Positions 17,399-25,875 of a stretch of DNA of 64,000 nt are shown one piece after another. Position 1 is the stretch's first letter, and every line of letters begins with the position of its first letter. Origin of the DNA: Arthrobacter oryzae (GTDB taxonomy: Bacteria; Actinomycetota; Actinomycetes; Actinomycetales; Micrococcaceae); assembly GCF_030812315.1 (NCBI RefSeq), contig NZ_JAUSSM010000001.1:372001-436000 (forward strand). Direction: 5' to 3'. The translations under genes and the position numbers were made by a program. The notes below the pieces were generated by a model, which worked only from the letters and a program-made list of their open reading frames with translations, did not search any database and was not told where the DNA came from.

Positions 17399-17866
17399 CT
17401 AAAGTTTGGCGCCGGCAAAGCCGTTCTGGCGCCAGGCTTCAAAGACCGCGATGGAGGCCGCGTTGGCAAGATTCAACGACCTGAGGGACGGCAGCATTGG
17501 TAGCCGCACCCGGGACGTGACATGCGGGTCATGCTTGAGGTCCTCGGGAAGTCCGACGGACTCCTGGCCGAAGAGGAGAACGTCGCCGGGAAGGTAACTG
17601 ATGTCCGCGTAGGACGTTTCGCCGTCGGACGTGAAGGCATAGACGCGCTCGGGCTGCAACGCTTCCCAGGCAGCCTCGATGCTCCTATGCACCGTCACCA
17701 CCGCGAGGTCGTGGTAGTCCAGTCCGGCCCGGCGGAGCTTGGCATCGGAAAAGTCAAAGCCCAGTGGCTCCACCAGGTGCAGTTCGGCGCCCGTGATGGC
17801 AGCGAGCCGGATGGCGTTGCCCGTATTGCCCGGGATTTCAGGGGTGTGGAAGAGGATGCGGAACAC
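17399..17866 (-). CDS. trmL: tRNA (cytidine/uridine-34-2'-O)-methyltransferase TrmL
   Basis: The 155-residue SPOUT-fold enzyme makes the 2'-O-methylation at the wobble base of tRNA-Leu isoacceptors using SAM. The short form lacking extra domains matches TrmL. It has HTPEIPGNTGNAIRLAAITG, LVEPLGFDFSDAKLRRAGLDYHDL, LLFGQESVGLPEDL and the knot-forming PMLPSLRSLNLANAASIAVFEAWRQ. The start is the ATG at 17866. It is flanked upstream by a J-domain gene on the same strand (48 bases). Confidence 0.93.
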   Translation of the reverse strand: MFRILFHTPEIPGNTGNAIRLAAITGAELHLVEPLGFDFSDAKLRRAGLDYHDLAVVTVHRSIEAAWEALQPERVYAFTSDGETSYADISYLPGDVLLFGQESVGLPEDLKHDPHVTSRVRLPMLPSLRSLNLANAASIAVFEAWRQNGFAGAKL

Positions 17867-17914
17867 CGTCCCATCCTAGCCAAGGCGGGCGCCCTCCTGC
17901 GCGCAGCCGAAGCG

Positions 17915-18862
17915 TTAGTGCATACCGCGGAGCAGCCGTGCCAGGGCCGGGACGTTGACTGTATTGGGCGCCGGCCCTGAACTCAGGAACTCCTTGAGCC
18001 CGCGGACCAGCCCGGCTCCGTTGACCACCTGGACCGTTTCATGCCCGCGGGGTGAGCGCCGGTGGTGGTCGATCACCGGTTCATGGAGATTGCCATCAGG
18101 GCTATGGATCACGGTCCAGCCCGTCACGTTGAGCTCCGGGAAGATGTCCTGCATGCGCCGCACGATATGGGCAAGCTGCGGCGGCGCAATGGCACGGCCT
18201 CCGTGCGTCAGCGTGCTTCCGTTCCAGGCGTAGGCACCCTTCGGCAACAGCATGGATCCAATCAGCGCCAGCCGGTAGCCGGACAGCAGCGCGTGGTCGA
18301 TGTCGCTGTTGTCTGCGGGTGACTGCAGCCCGTTGATCAGCCGGGCCGCGGGAATGGCGGGGAGGACCTGCCGGCTGATCAGCTGGACTGTCCGCATCTC
18401 CCGCTGGATGCGGGCTTCCGCCCCGAAGATTCCGCGTTTCCGCGGCATTCCATGGACCTGCCGGCTGGCCAGTTCCTCCGGAATCAGCGGGACGCTGCCG
18501 GATTCAGGGTGCTCGAACGGCGGAACGTACACCGGCGGATCGCCCGCCGTGTTGCGAGGGGTGTTGGGCCGATGGACAGTCGCCGAAGCACGGCTCCCGG
18601 CGGCCGGTGCGTCGAAATGCGCGCCGTCGGCGGTTGCCGCTTCCGCTGACCCGTGGGCATACGAGCGGTCATAGGCGGCTCGTCGTTTCGGATCGATCAG
18701 GGTCTCATAGGCCAGCGTTACCTGCCGGAAGACGGCGGCGTCCCCGCCGTGGTCGGGATGCGCCCGCCGGGCAGCCTTGCGGTAGGCCACCTTGATCTCT
18801 TTGTCGGTCGCCGTCACAGGAAGCCGAAGGACTTGGTAATGGGAGCTGCTGCCCTGGGTCAA
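17915..18862 (-). CDS. J-domain (DnaJ-like) protein
   Basis: The 315-residue protein has an N-terminal J domain containing the HPD tripeptide (residues 35-37, ARRAHPDHGG) needed to stimulate Hsp70, then a low-complexity linker. The C-terminal region of about 150 residues is unknown and contains a histidine/arginine-rich patch. There is no zinc-finger domain, so it is not classical DnaJ. The TTG at 18862 is preferred because AAAAGGA lies seven bases upstream. A GTG at 18895 would add 11 residues but has no ribosome site. Confidence 0.78.
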   Translation of the reverse strand: MTQGSSSHYQVLRLPVTATDKEIKVAYRKAARRAHPDHGGDAAVFRQVTLAYETLIDPKRRAAYDRSYAHGSAEAATADGAHFDAPAAGSRASATVHRPNTPRNTAGDPPVYVPPFEHPESGSVPLIPEELASRQVHGMPRKRGIFGAEARIQREMRTVQLISRQVLPAIPAARLINGLQSPADNSDIDHALLSGYRLALIGSMLLPKGAYAWNGSTLTHGGRAIAPPQLAHIVRRMQDIFPELNVTGWTVIHSPDGNLHEPVIDHHRRSPRGHETVQVVNGAGLVRGLKEFLSSGPAPNTVNVPALARLLRGMH

Positions 18863-19078
18863 GCACTGATCCTTTTCTTGTTGATTCCAGTCCACTCAGG
18901 CAGTCCGGTCCGCCCAGTTTAACCGTCTGAACACTCAACGTTCGTGCCGGTGGCCTTGGTTCCCGCCCTTCCTGTGCGGGCGGAAACACTTGATGTCACC
19001 GTGGACGGCTGCAGCGTCTAGACTCTTGCGGAGGACCGGCCGGGGCAGCGCCGCCGGCAGACGGTATGTGGGGGCGAT

Positions 19079-19798
19079 GTGACAGCGATGGGCAGGCGAC
19101 TCGCTGCGAACCGGACACAAGCTATTTACGGGGTGGGGCGGCGGATGGCCCTGCCCCTCACCTTGGCGGTGATACTTGCCGGCGCGGCCGGGTGCAGCGT
19201 GGGCGTTCCGGATCCGGCCGCTCCGCGCGATGTCCAGACCACCCCCGCGCTTGCAACCCCGACGATTACCCCGGGCCACGATGCGGCGGCGGTGGCGGCC
19301 AGGGACCTTCCTTTCACGGCCGGTGATTCGCTGGCCGCAGGGGTCGCAGTGGGCCTCTCGGACGGGCTCCGTGAGGCACCGGGATGGAAGCCGGTCAAGG
19401 AGAACGTGGCGGGGGAGAACCGCTACCTCAAAGCCGACGGTTGCTTGGTATCGGCCCGCGTCCGTGTGAACCAAACGCCACTTGCCGTGTCCGGAGATGA
19501 CAGGGCCTCCACGGTCGAACTGTTCGAATATCTGGATCCCACGATCCTCCCCAACCGCCTGACAACCGACACCCTCCGCTGGGGCGGTGAACCGGAAAAG
19601 CCGGGGCCCAAAGTCGAGGTCCTGGTCTTTGAGAGCGGCTCCGCGCCGGGGGCAAAGCCCACCGCAGTGCTGGCGAGGCTTTTTGGTAAAGCGGGTTCGT
19701 CCGTTTACATTTCGCTCTCGTGCCCGGACCGGGCCGCGCTCGCCGCGGCCCGGGCGGATGTGGCGGAACGCCTGGTTGTAGTTCCGCCGTCGAACTGA
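19079..19798 (+). CDS. predicted actinobacterial lipoprotein of unknown function
   Basis: The 239-residue protein has a basic N-terminus, a hydrophobic stretch (MALPLTLAVILAGAAGC) and a possible lipobox Cys39 (AAGC, a weak match because the -3 position is Ala). A Thr/Pro/Ala linker and a compact domain of about 150 residues follow, with two further cysteines (GCLVSA and LSCPDR) that might form a disulfide. I do not recognise the family. The start is uncertain: GTG at 19079 (G-run four bases before), ATG at 19088 or ATG at 19145. It is convergent with doxX, ten bases apart. Confidence 0.62.
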   Translation: MTAMGRRLAANRTQAIYGVGRRMALPLTLAVILAGAAGCSVGVPDPAAPRDVQTTPALATPTITPGHDAAAVAARDLPFTAGDSLAAGVAVGLSDGLREAPGWKPVKENVAGENRYLKADGCLVSARVRVNQTPLAVSGDDRASTVELFEYLDPTILPNRLTTDTLRWGGEPEKPGPKVEVLVFESGSAPGAKPTAVLARLFGKAGSSVYISLSCPDRAALAAARADVAERLVVVPPSN

Positions 19799-19808
19799 AC
19801 CGGCCCAG

Positions 19809-20231
19809 CTATCTTTGCCTGCGGGAATTCAGCGGTGACAGCCGGTTGAGGGCCAACGCGCCCACGAGCAGGCCAAAATCGCGAAGTGCGATGTCGAAGA
19901 AGCTGCCCAGCAGCAGCAGGTTGATGATGATGCCCAGCAGCCACACGGCCACCAGCATCGATCCGAAACGCGGCCGGACTGCGACCGCGATTCCGGCGAT
20001 GATTTCCACCGCGCCCACGATGTACATGATGGTCTGGGCCGGGAGTGGAACCACTGAAGTTGCCACCGGGGCCAGATAGACGGTCCAGTCGGCAAGGAGA
20101 TTGGTGAACTTGTCGAGGCCAAAAACAATCGGGGCGACCGTGAAGACCGTGCGCAGCAGCAGGAAGGCCTGCCGGCCCGGGTCGGCAGCCAGCGTGCTGC
20201 CGGACGAACTCAACACCGAGGAGGATTTCAT
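19809..20231 (-). CDS. DoxX family membrane protein
   Basis: The 140-residue protein has four membrane helices (LLLRTVFTVAPIVFGLDKFTN, AQTIMYIVGAVEIIAGIAVAV, MLVAVWLLGIIINLLLLGSF, IALRDFGLLVGALALNRL). FGLDKF in the first helix region and VGAVEIIAGI are the usual DoxX signatures. Relatives in mycobacteria form a membrane complex with superoxide dismutase and a thiosulfate sulfurtransferase for thiol-redox defence; no such partners are next door. A near-perfect AGAAGGAG ribosome site precedes the ATG. It is divergent from a SufR-like regulator that probably controls it. Confidence 0.88.
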   Translation of the reverse strand: MKSSSVLSSSGSTLAADPGRQAFLLLRTVFTVAPIVFGLDKFTNLLADWTVYLAPVATSVVPLPAQTIMYIVGAVEIIAGIAVAVRPRFGSMLVAVWLLGIIINLLLLGSFFDIALRDFGLLVGALALNRLSPLNSRRQR

Positions 20232-20320
20232 GACGGGCTCCTTCTAAAAGTAGGTATCATAATTTTAGAGAGCTTTGGGGTATAAAGCAATGAATCTTGT
20301 TTTTAGAGTTAGGGTGTTCC
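20232..20320. promoter_or_regulatory. AT-rich operator/promoter region between doxX and SufR-like regulator
   Basis: The stretch is strikingly AT-rich against its surroundings. It holds two direct copies of TTTTAGAG (20263-20270 and 20301-20308, 38 bases apart) and an inverted TTCTAAAA (20242-20249) that mirrors the first. The spacing suggests binding sites for a dimeric regulator covering both start regions. The divergent regulator at 20321 is the obvious candidate. Confidence 0.55.
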
Positions 20321-20983
20321 ATGCGCAGACTTCCCTGGGCCCGCCGGATCGCAGCCGTGGCATCCCTGGGCGATGAGAACCGCCGGAACCTTTTCGGATT
20401 CGTCGCTTCATCGCCCCGCCCGGTGGGGCGCGACGATGCTGCCGGCGCGCTCGGAATCCCGCGAAGCACGGCGTCGTTCCACCTGGACAGGATGGTCCAG
20501 GACGGCGTGCTCACCGTTGAGTTCCGCAAGCTCGGCGGCAAGGCCGGGCCCGGCTCAGGCCGGCCGGCGAAAATGTACGGGATGGCCCAGCCAGAGGTGG
20601 GCGCTTCCGTGCCGGACCGCAACTACGACCTGGCCGGCGAACTGATGGCAACGGCCATCGAACAGTCCAGTGCCGCCGGGGAGCCGGTCCGGGACGCACT
20701 GCTGGCCACTTCCTACGCGAAGGGCCTGGCAATGGCGGAGGGGAGTGGAAGCCTCGAGGAGTTCCTCTCGGCGGAAGGCTACGTGCCGGAGCCCGACGGC
20801 GCCGGAGGCTACGCCCTCCGGAACTGCCCGTTCCACCGGCTCGCGGACAGCCATTCGGAAGTGGTCTGCGCAATGAACGGCGCCTTCCTGAGCGGCGCTG
20901 CTGCCGGTTGCGGTCTGGCGGAAGGCCGCATAGCGGGCAACAACGTTCCTGGCGAGTGCTGCGCCAGGGTTACGCCGCCCTGA
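20321..20983 (+). CDS. winged-helix regulator with C-terminal cysteine cluster (SufR-like)
   Basis: The 220-residue protein has an N-terminal winged-helix domain (SLGDENRRNLFGFVASSPRP; recognition part GIPRSTASFHLDRM) with a wing containing GPGSGRPAKMYGM. The C-terminal half ends in a cysteine cluster: Cys169 (RNCPFH), Cys183, Cys197, Cys213 and Cys214, with spacings of 13, 13 and 15 residues. SufR-type Fe-S repressors carry a closely similar arrangement, so a redox-sensitive Fe-S cluster is inferred. The ATG at 20321 has AGGG at proper distance; a TTG at 20297 would overlap the proposed operator. The last 14 bases overlap the convergent transporter gene. Confidence 0.8.
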   Translation: MRRLPWARRIAAVASLGDENRRNLFGFVASSPRPVGRDDAAGALGIPRSTASFHLDRMVQDGVLTVEFRKLGGKAGPGSGRPAKMYGMAQPEVGASVPDRNYDLAGELMATAIEQSSAAGEPVRDALLATSYAKGLAMAEGSGSLEEFLSAEGYVPEPDGAGGYALRNCPFHRLADSHSEVVCAMNGAFLSGAAAGCGLAEGRIAGNNVPGECCARVTPP

Positions 20984-21848
20984 CCTCCAGCGGCTGCTTG
21001 GGCCGGCTGGCCATCAGGACGCCCGCTATGACTAGCAGCCCGCCGATGACCTGGGGCACGCTGACCGGGATCCCCATGATGACGGTGATGGCCGCCGTGA
21101 AGACGACCATAAGGTTCAGGTAGTTTCCCGCCGTCGCCGGGGCCGTTGTCTTGAGTGCGAGGTTCCAGAAAAGGTACGCCCCCAAGGACGGGAAGACGGC
21201 GATGTACGCGAGCGACCATCGTTCGGCCGCCGTCGCGGGGAATTCAGTTCCCGCCACGAGGGCGAACGGACAGAGGATGGCAGTGGCCAGCACCACCTGC
21301 ACCGCCGTGGCGGCAATGGCGGGGAGCCCAAGCCTGCGGGCAATGATGGTGTAGAAGCCCCACACCACAATCGAACCGATCATGAGCAGCTCGCCGGCAT
21401 TGAAGGTAATGCTGAAAGCTCGGTGCAGCTCGCCCCGGGTCAGGACCAGGACGACGCCGGCAAGGCCGAGGGCGATGCCCAGCCAGCCGTACGGGCCGGG
21501 TTTTTCCCCGAGAAAGAAGATCGCCATGACCACGATGAGCGCCGGATTGGCGGCAGTGATCAGGGAAGCGTTCAGCGCCGAGGTGTGTTGGAGGGCAGTG
21601 TAGAGGAGCAGGGTGTAGCCACTCATGCCCAGCAAGCTCAGGAGCAGGAGCACGCGCCAACGGCCCAGCACGGCACGCCAGTCCGGACGTTCCACGAAGT
21701 GGGCCAGCAACACGAGCGGCAGCGCGGCCAGTGCCCATCTCCAGAAGGTGAGTTCCAGCGGCGTCATGGTGGCCACAGCCGCCTGCCCCACCACAAAGTT
21801 GCCGGACCAGAACAGGGTGGCCAGCACCAGGTAAATCGAGGCCTTCAC
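20970..21848 (-). CDS. EamA/DMT superfamily transporter
   Basis: The 292-residue protein has about ten membrane helices in two EamA repeats (YLVLATLFWSGNFVVGQAAV; LLMIGSIVVWGFYTIIARRLG). The LELTFWRWALAALPLVLLA segment and the AYLFWNLALKTTAPATAGN segment are typical drug/metabolite exporters of the RhaT/YdcZ-like type. The substrate is not deducible. The start is GTG at 21848 with only a weak ribosome site. Its 3' end overlaps the convergent regulator by 14 bases. Confidence 0.88.
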   Translation of the reverse strand: MKASIYLVLATLFWSGNFVVGQAAVATMTPLELTFWRWALAALPLVLLAHFVERPDWRAVLGRWRVLLLLSLLGMSGYTLLLYTALQHTSALNASLITAANPALIVVMAIFFLGEKPGPYGWLGIALGLAGVVLVLTRGELHRAFSITFNAGELLMIGSIVVWGFYTIIARRLGLPAIAATAVQVVLATAILCPFALVAGTEFPATAAERWSLAYIAVFPSLGAYLFWNLALKTTAPATAGNYLNLMVVFTAAITVIMGIPVSVPQVIGGLLVIAGVLMASRPKQPLEVRAA

Positions 21849-21905
21849 CGCTCGAATCTACACCGGCGCCGGAGCCTCCCGCGTTGCCGCGGCTAGAATT
21901 GGCTT

Positions 21906-23135
21906 GTGTCCGTTTACCTCGATCATGCCGCCACCACGCCCATCGCCGCTGAGGCTCTGGCAGCACTCACCCGCGAGCTTGCCAGGACCGGAAACCCTTC
22001 ATCGCTGCACGGATCAGGACGCCGTGCCCGCCGATCGGTAGAAGACGCCCGCGAGGCAATTGCCGCCGCCGCGGGCGCCCACCCATCAGAGGTCATCTTC
22101 ACGTCAGGCGGCACGGAGGCGGACAACCTGGCCGTGAAGGGACTTTACTGGGCCCGCCGCGCCGAAAATCCGGGACGCACGCGCATCCTCTGCTCCGCCG
22201 TCGAACATCACGCTGTCCTGGACACCGTTGAATGGCTGGAACGGCACGAGCAGGCAGAAGTTTCCTGGCTGCCCGTAGATTCCAACGGCGTCGTGGACCT
22301 TGGGGTGCTGAGGTCTGAGCTCCGCCGGGACCCGGAGTCCATCGCGCTCGTGTCGGTGATGTGGGCCAACAATGAGGTGGGTACCATCCAGCCGGTGCGG
22401 GAGGTGGTTGAGGCGGCCCATTCCGTCGGCGTGCCCGTGCATTCCGACGCCGTCCAGGCCTTTGGGTCGGTTCCCGTGGATTTCCGGGCGAGCGGACTGG
22501 ACGCCATGTCCGTCTCCGGCCACAAGATCGGCGGCCCGGTAGGAGTGGGTGCCCTGCTGCTCGGCCGCTCCGTAAAGCTGACACCGGTGCAGCACGGGGG
22601 AGGGCAGGAACGCGATGTCAGGTCCGGGACCCTGGACACGGCATCGATCGCCGCCTTCGCCGCCGCGGCGGAAGCCGTGACGAAGGACCTCCCCGGGGAG
22701 TCGGCACGGATCGCGGGGCTGAGGGACAGGCTGATTGCCGGCGTGCTGGACTGCGTCCCGCACGCGGTCCTGCGCGGCGCGCCCGGGGATGGACGCCTGC
22801 CCGGCAACGCACACTTCACATTTCCGGGCTGCGAGGGCGATTCCCTGCTGTTCCTGCTGGACCTTGCCGGCGTTGAATCATCCACGGGTTCCGCCTGCAC
22901 GGCCGGCGTTCCGCGGCCCTCCCATGTCCTGCTGGCCATGGGGCTGGACGAGGAGACCGCCCGGGGTGCACAGCGCTTCTCCCTGGGCCACTCCTCCACG
23001 GAAGCCGACGTCGAGGCCCTCCTGGCAGCGCTTCCGGGCGCCTATGAGCGTGCCCGCCAGGCAGGGATGGCCGGCCACGAATCGACCATACAGACAGCCG
23101 CCACCGTGGCCCGTCAGTCGTCCGCCAGGAGCTGA
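21906..23135 (+). CDS. cysteine desulfurase (IscS/NifS family)
   Basis: The 409-residue PLP enzyme takes sulfur from cysteine as a persulfide. It has YLDHAATTP at the start, [19 protein letters not shown] (His102), the PLP lysine Lys207 in [10 protein letters not shown] and the active-site loop Cys331 in [18 protein letters not shown]. In this genomic context (MnmA 1.4 kb downstream on the same strand) the most likely job is providing sulfur for tRNA 2-thiouridine, while SUF would handle Fe-S clusters. The start is GTG at 21906. The last 22 bases overlap the convergent FAD reductase gene. Confidence 0.92.
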   Translation: MSVYLDHAATTPIAAEALAALTRELARTGNPSSLHGSGRRARRSVEDAREAIAAAAGAHPSEVIFTSGGTEADNLAVKGLYWARRAENPGRTRILCSAVEHHAVLDTVEWLERHEQAEVSWLPVDSNGVVDLGVLRSELRRDPESIALVSVMWANNEVGTIQPVREVVEAAHSVGVPVHSDAVQAFGSVPVDFRASGLDAMSVSGHKIGGPVGVGALLLGRSVKLTPVQHGGGQERDVRSGTLDTASIAAFAAAAEAVTKDLPGESARIAGLRDRLIAGVLDCVPHAVLRGAPGDGRLPGNAHFTFPGCEGDSLLFLLDLAGVESSTGSACTAGVPRPSHVLLAMGLDEETARGAQRFSLGHSSTEADVEALLAALPGAYERARQAGMAGHESTIQTAATVARQSSARS

Positions 23136-24364
23136 TCCAGCGCGACGGCAGGGTCTGCCAGGCGGCTGGCCCTGATGGCGGTCCGGCTTGAGATCAGTGC
23201 CTTGATGGCTTTCTGCGTGCGGGGAACATTGACGTTCATGCCTGCGACCACCTTGCCCTCGTGCTGCCAGAATGCGATGAACTCCCTGCTGGCCAACGAG
23301 CCGCGGATGACCGGCTCGGCGCCCGCCGCCAGGGTGGGAAATCCCGAGTACTCCATGCTGACGTCGTACTGGTCGGTGTAGAAATAGGGGATGGTGTCCA
23401 GCGCGGCGTCCTGGCCAAGCATCGACTTTGCTGCGACTTTGCCGCCGTTCAGCGCATTTGACCAGTGCTCGCTGCGGTGGTGCTGGCCGGTAAAGGGGTG
23501 CAGGGGGTTTGCCACGTCCCCGGCCGCAAAGATGTCCGGTCCGCTGGTCTGCAGCGCAGCGTCGGTCAGTATTCCATTGTGCAGGGCCAGGCCGGCCTGT
23601 TCCGCGAGGGCGGTTTCGGGGGCCACGCCCACGGCAATGACTACCACGTCGGCCGGCAGCGCCTCACCCGATCCGGTCACCACTGCGGTGACGCGGCCGG
23701 ACTCGCCCAGCATGCCGGCGGCAGTCGCGCCCAGCCGGAACTGCACCCCGTTGGCTTCATGGAGCGAGCGGAAGAACGATCCCAGTTCGGGTCCGATGGC
23801 GGCTGCCAGCGGAATGTCCTCGAGGCCGAGCAGTGTCACGCGGTTGCCGTAGCTGCTGGCCGCGGCGGCAAGTTCCATCCCGATCCAGCCGGAGCCGATC
23901 ATCACGACGTCCCGTCCGCCCGGCGACAACCGTTCCCGGAGGCGGCGGCTGTCATCCAGCGTCCTGAACGTGGTGACCCCATCCAATGTGCTCCCTGACA
24001 ATGGAATGTGCCGGGGGAGGGCGCCGGTGGCCAGCAGGAGGGCGCCGTAGTCCAGAGAATCGCCGCTGCTGAGCCGTACCGTGTGCGGGCCAGGATCGAT
24101 GCCGGCGACCTGCACGCCCAGGCGGAGGTCGACGTTGTTCTCTTCGTACCAGGACTCGGGCGCAACGGGGACGGCTTCCTCACCGGCTTTGCCGAGCAGG
24201 TACTCCTTGGACAGCGGCGGCCGTAGGTAGGGGTGATGCAGCTCCGCGCCAATGAGGGTAATCCGGCCGGAAAATCCCTCGCCGCGCAGGGTGCGGGCAG
24301 CGGTGGCGCCAGCCAGGCCCGCTCCGGCGATCACGATGCTTTCGATGGTTCGTTCGACAGGCAT
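23114..24364 (-). CDS. FAD/NAD(P)-dependent oxidoreductase, ferredoxin-reductase type
   Basis: The 416-residue protein has two Rossmann motifs, [14 protein letters not shown] (FAD) and [17 protein letters not shown] (NAD(P)H), then the FAD-anchoring [17 protein letters not shown]-terminal Reductase_C domain contains [17 protein letters not shown]. This layout matches rhodocoxin/putidaredoxin/BphA4-type ferredoxin reductases, which feed cytochrome P450s or dioxygenases; no such partner is in the window. The ATG at 24364 has GAGGGG seven bases before; an upstream ATG at 24457 would give an N-terminus lacking family similarity. It overlaps the desulfurase 3' end by 22 bases. Confidence 0.9.
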   Translation of the reverse strand: MPVERTIESIVIAGAGLAGATAARTLRGEGFSGRITLIGAELHHPYLRPPLSKEYLLGKAGEEAVPVAPESWYEENNVDLRLGVQVAGIDPGPHTVRLSSGDSLDYGALLLATGALPRHIPLSGSTLDGVTTFRTLDDSRRLRERLSPGGRDVVMIGSGWIGMELAAAASSYGNRVTLLGLEDIPLAAAIGPELGSFFRSLHEANGVQFRLGATAAGMLGESGRVTAVVTGSGEALPADVVVIAVGVAPETALAEQAGLALHNGILTDAALQTSGPDIFAAGDVANPLHPFTGQHHRSEHWSNALNGGKVAAKSMLGQDAALDTIPYFYTDQYDVSMEYSGFPTLAAGAEPVIRGSLASREFIAFWQHEGKVVAGMNVNVPRTQKAIKALISSRTAIRASRLADPAVALDQLLADD

Positions 24365-24588
24365 GGTGCCCCTCGATTCCTTGGAAGCCGGCGCATCCGG
24401 CCGGGGCTTTCTAAAAACAGTAATCCTGACCATAGAAGCCGGGGGCTCGGCCGTCAAGGGTCCCGCACACCGGATTACAATCGCCCCTTTACCGAGGCAG
24501 TAGAATAGACGGGCATGCAGTGTGTCCGGCCGTGGCCTGGGACGCCCTGCAGCCCCACAATCAAACCCTTCCCCTAAAGAAAGCCAGC

Positions 24589-25728
24589 ATGCGAGTTCTT
24601 GCAGCCATGAGCGGCGGAGTCGATTCCGCCGTTGCCGCCGCCCGCGCCGTCGAGGCGGGACACGACGTCGTCGGTGTCCACCTGGCGCTCTCCAGGATGC
24701 CCGGGACGCTCCGGACCGGCAGCCGCGGGTGCTGCACCATCGAGGACTCCCGTGATGCCTGGCGCGCCTGCGACGTCTTGGGCATTCCCTACTACGTGTG
24801 GGACTTCTCGGAGCGGTTCAAGGAGGATGTGGTCCAGGACTTCATCGACGAATACGCTGCCGGACGGACGCCGAATCCCTGTATGCGCTGCAACGAACGC
24901 ATCAAATTTGCGGCGCTGTTGGAGAAGGCCATCGCCCTGGGCTTCGACGCCGTCTGCACCGGCCACTATGCCAAGGTCATCACCGACGCCGACGGAAATC
25001 CTGAACTTCACCGCGCGGCCGACTGGGCCAAGGACCAGAGCTATGTGCTCGGTGTCCTCACCCACGAGCAGCTCAAGCACTCCATGTTCCCGCTGGCGGA
25101 CACGCCATCCAAGGCGGAAGTCCGGGCGGAAGCCGAGCGCCGCGGGCTGTCCGTGGCCAACAAGCCGGACAGCCACGACATCTGCTTCATTCCGGACGGA
25201 GACACCGCCGGCTGGCTGGCGGAAAAAATCGACATGACCACGGGCGACATCGTGGACGAGTCCGGGGCGAAGGTGGGCGAGCACCCCGGCGCGAACGCGT
25301 TCACTGTTGGCCAGCGCCGCGGCCTCAAGCTGGGCACCCCCGCAGCCGACGGCAAGCCGCGGTTCGTGCTGGAGATCCGGCCCAAGGAAAACAAAGTGGT
25401 GGTGGGGCCGGAGGCGCTCCTGGCCATCGACGAAATCCGCGGCATCAAAGTTTCCTGGGCCGGCCTGCCGATTGCGGAAATCGCCACCGGCGAAGAGTTC
25501 GACTGCCACGCCCAGGTCCGTGCCCACGGTGACCCCGTCCCTGCTACGGCCCACACGGAGCTGCTGACGGACGACGACGGCGCGGAGCGGACGAACCTTG
25601 TGGTCACGCTCACCACGCCGCTGCGCGGTGTTGCTCCCGGGCAGACCGTGGTGCTTTACCAGGGAAGCCGGGTCCTGGGGCAGGCCACCATCGACGCAGC
25701 GCGTTCGCTGCAGCGCGCGGCCCTCTAG
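24589..25728 (+). CDS. mnmA: tRNA-specific 2-thiouridylase MnmA
   Basis: The 379-residue ATP-dependent enzyme thiolates uridine 34 of Lys, Glu and Gln tRNAs. The PP-loop is seen as [13 protein letters not shown] (residues 5-17). The catalytic cysteines are Cys98 or Cys101 ([14 protein letters not shown]) and Cys199 ([12 protein letters not shown]). [13 protein letters not shown] and the C-terminal beta-barrel are present. The ATG at 24589 begins the normal family sequence; the frame is open for 23 more codons upstream without homology. A weak 6-bp hairpin follows at 25753-25767. It pairs functionally with the upstream cysteine desulfurase. Confidence 0.96.
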   Translation: MRVLAAMSGGVDSAVAAARAVEAGHDVVGVHLALSRMPGTLRTGSRGCCTIEDSRDAWRACDVLGIPYYVWDFSERFKEDVVQDFIDEYAAGRTPNPCMRCNERIKFAALLEKAIALGFDAVCTGHYAKVITDADGNPELHRAADWAKDQSYVLGVLTHEQLKHSMFPLADTPSKAEVRAEAERRGLSVANKPDSHDICFIPDGDTAGWLAEKIDMTTGDIVDESGAKVGEHPGANAFTVGQRRGLKLGTPAADGKPRFVLEIRPKENKVVVGPEALLAIDEIRGIKVSWAGLPIAEIATGEEFDCHAQVRAHGDPVPATAHTELLTDDDGAERTNLVVTLTTPLRGVAPGQTVVLYQGSRVLGQATIDAARSLQRAAL

Positions 25729-25875
25729 CAAGGCGGCACTTTCCTGAACCTCCGGCGCGTGGCGCCGTGGTCAATTATGCCCGTGACCGCAATAATTGAG
25801 GCTTGGGGAACCAGACTTGATGCAGACCGCCCCTTCACCAGGTGAGGCTGCACAGTTGAGGAAAGCGGGTCCGCC

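Noticed and set aside
25753-25767. CGGCGC-GTG-GCGCCG hairpin after mnmA as a terminator
   Set aside because: The stem is only 6 bp with a three-base loop and no T-run follows; too weak to call.
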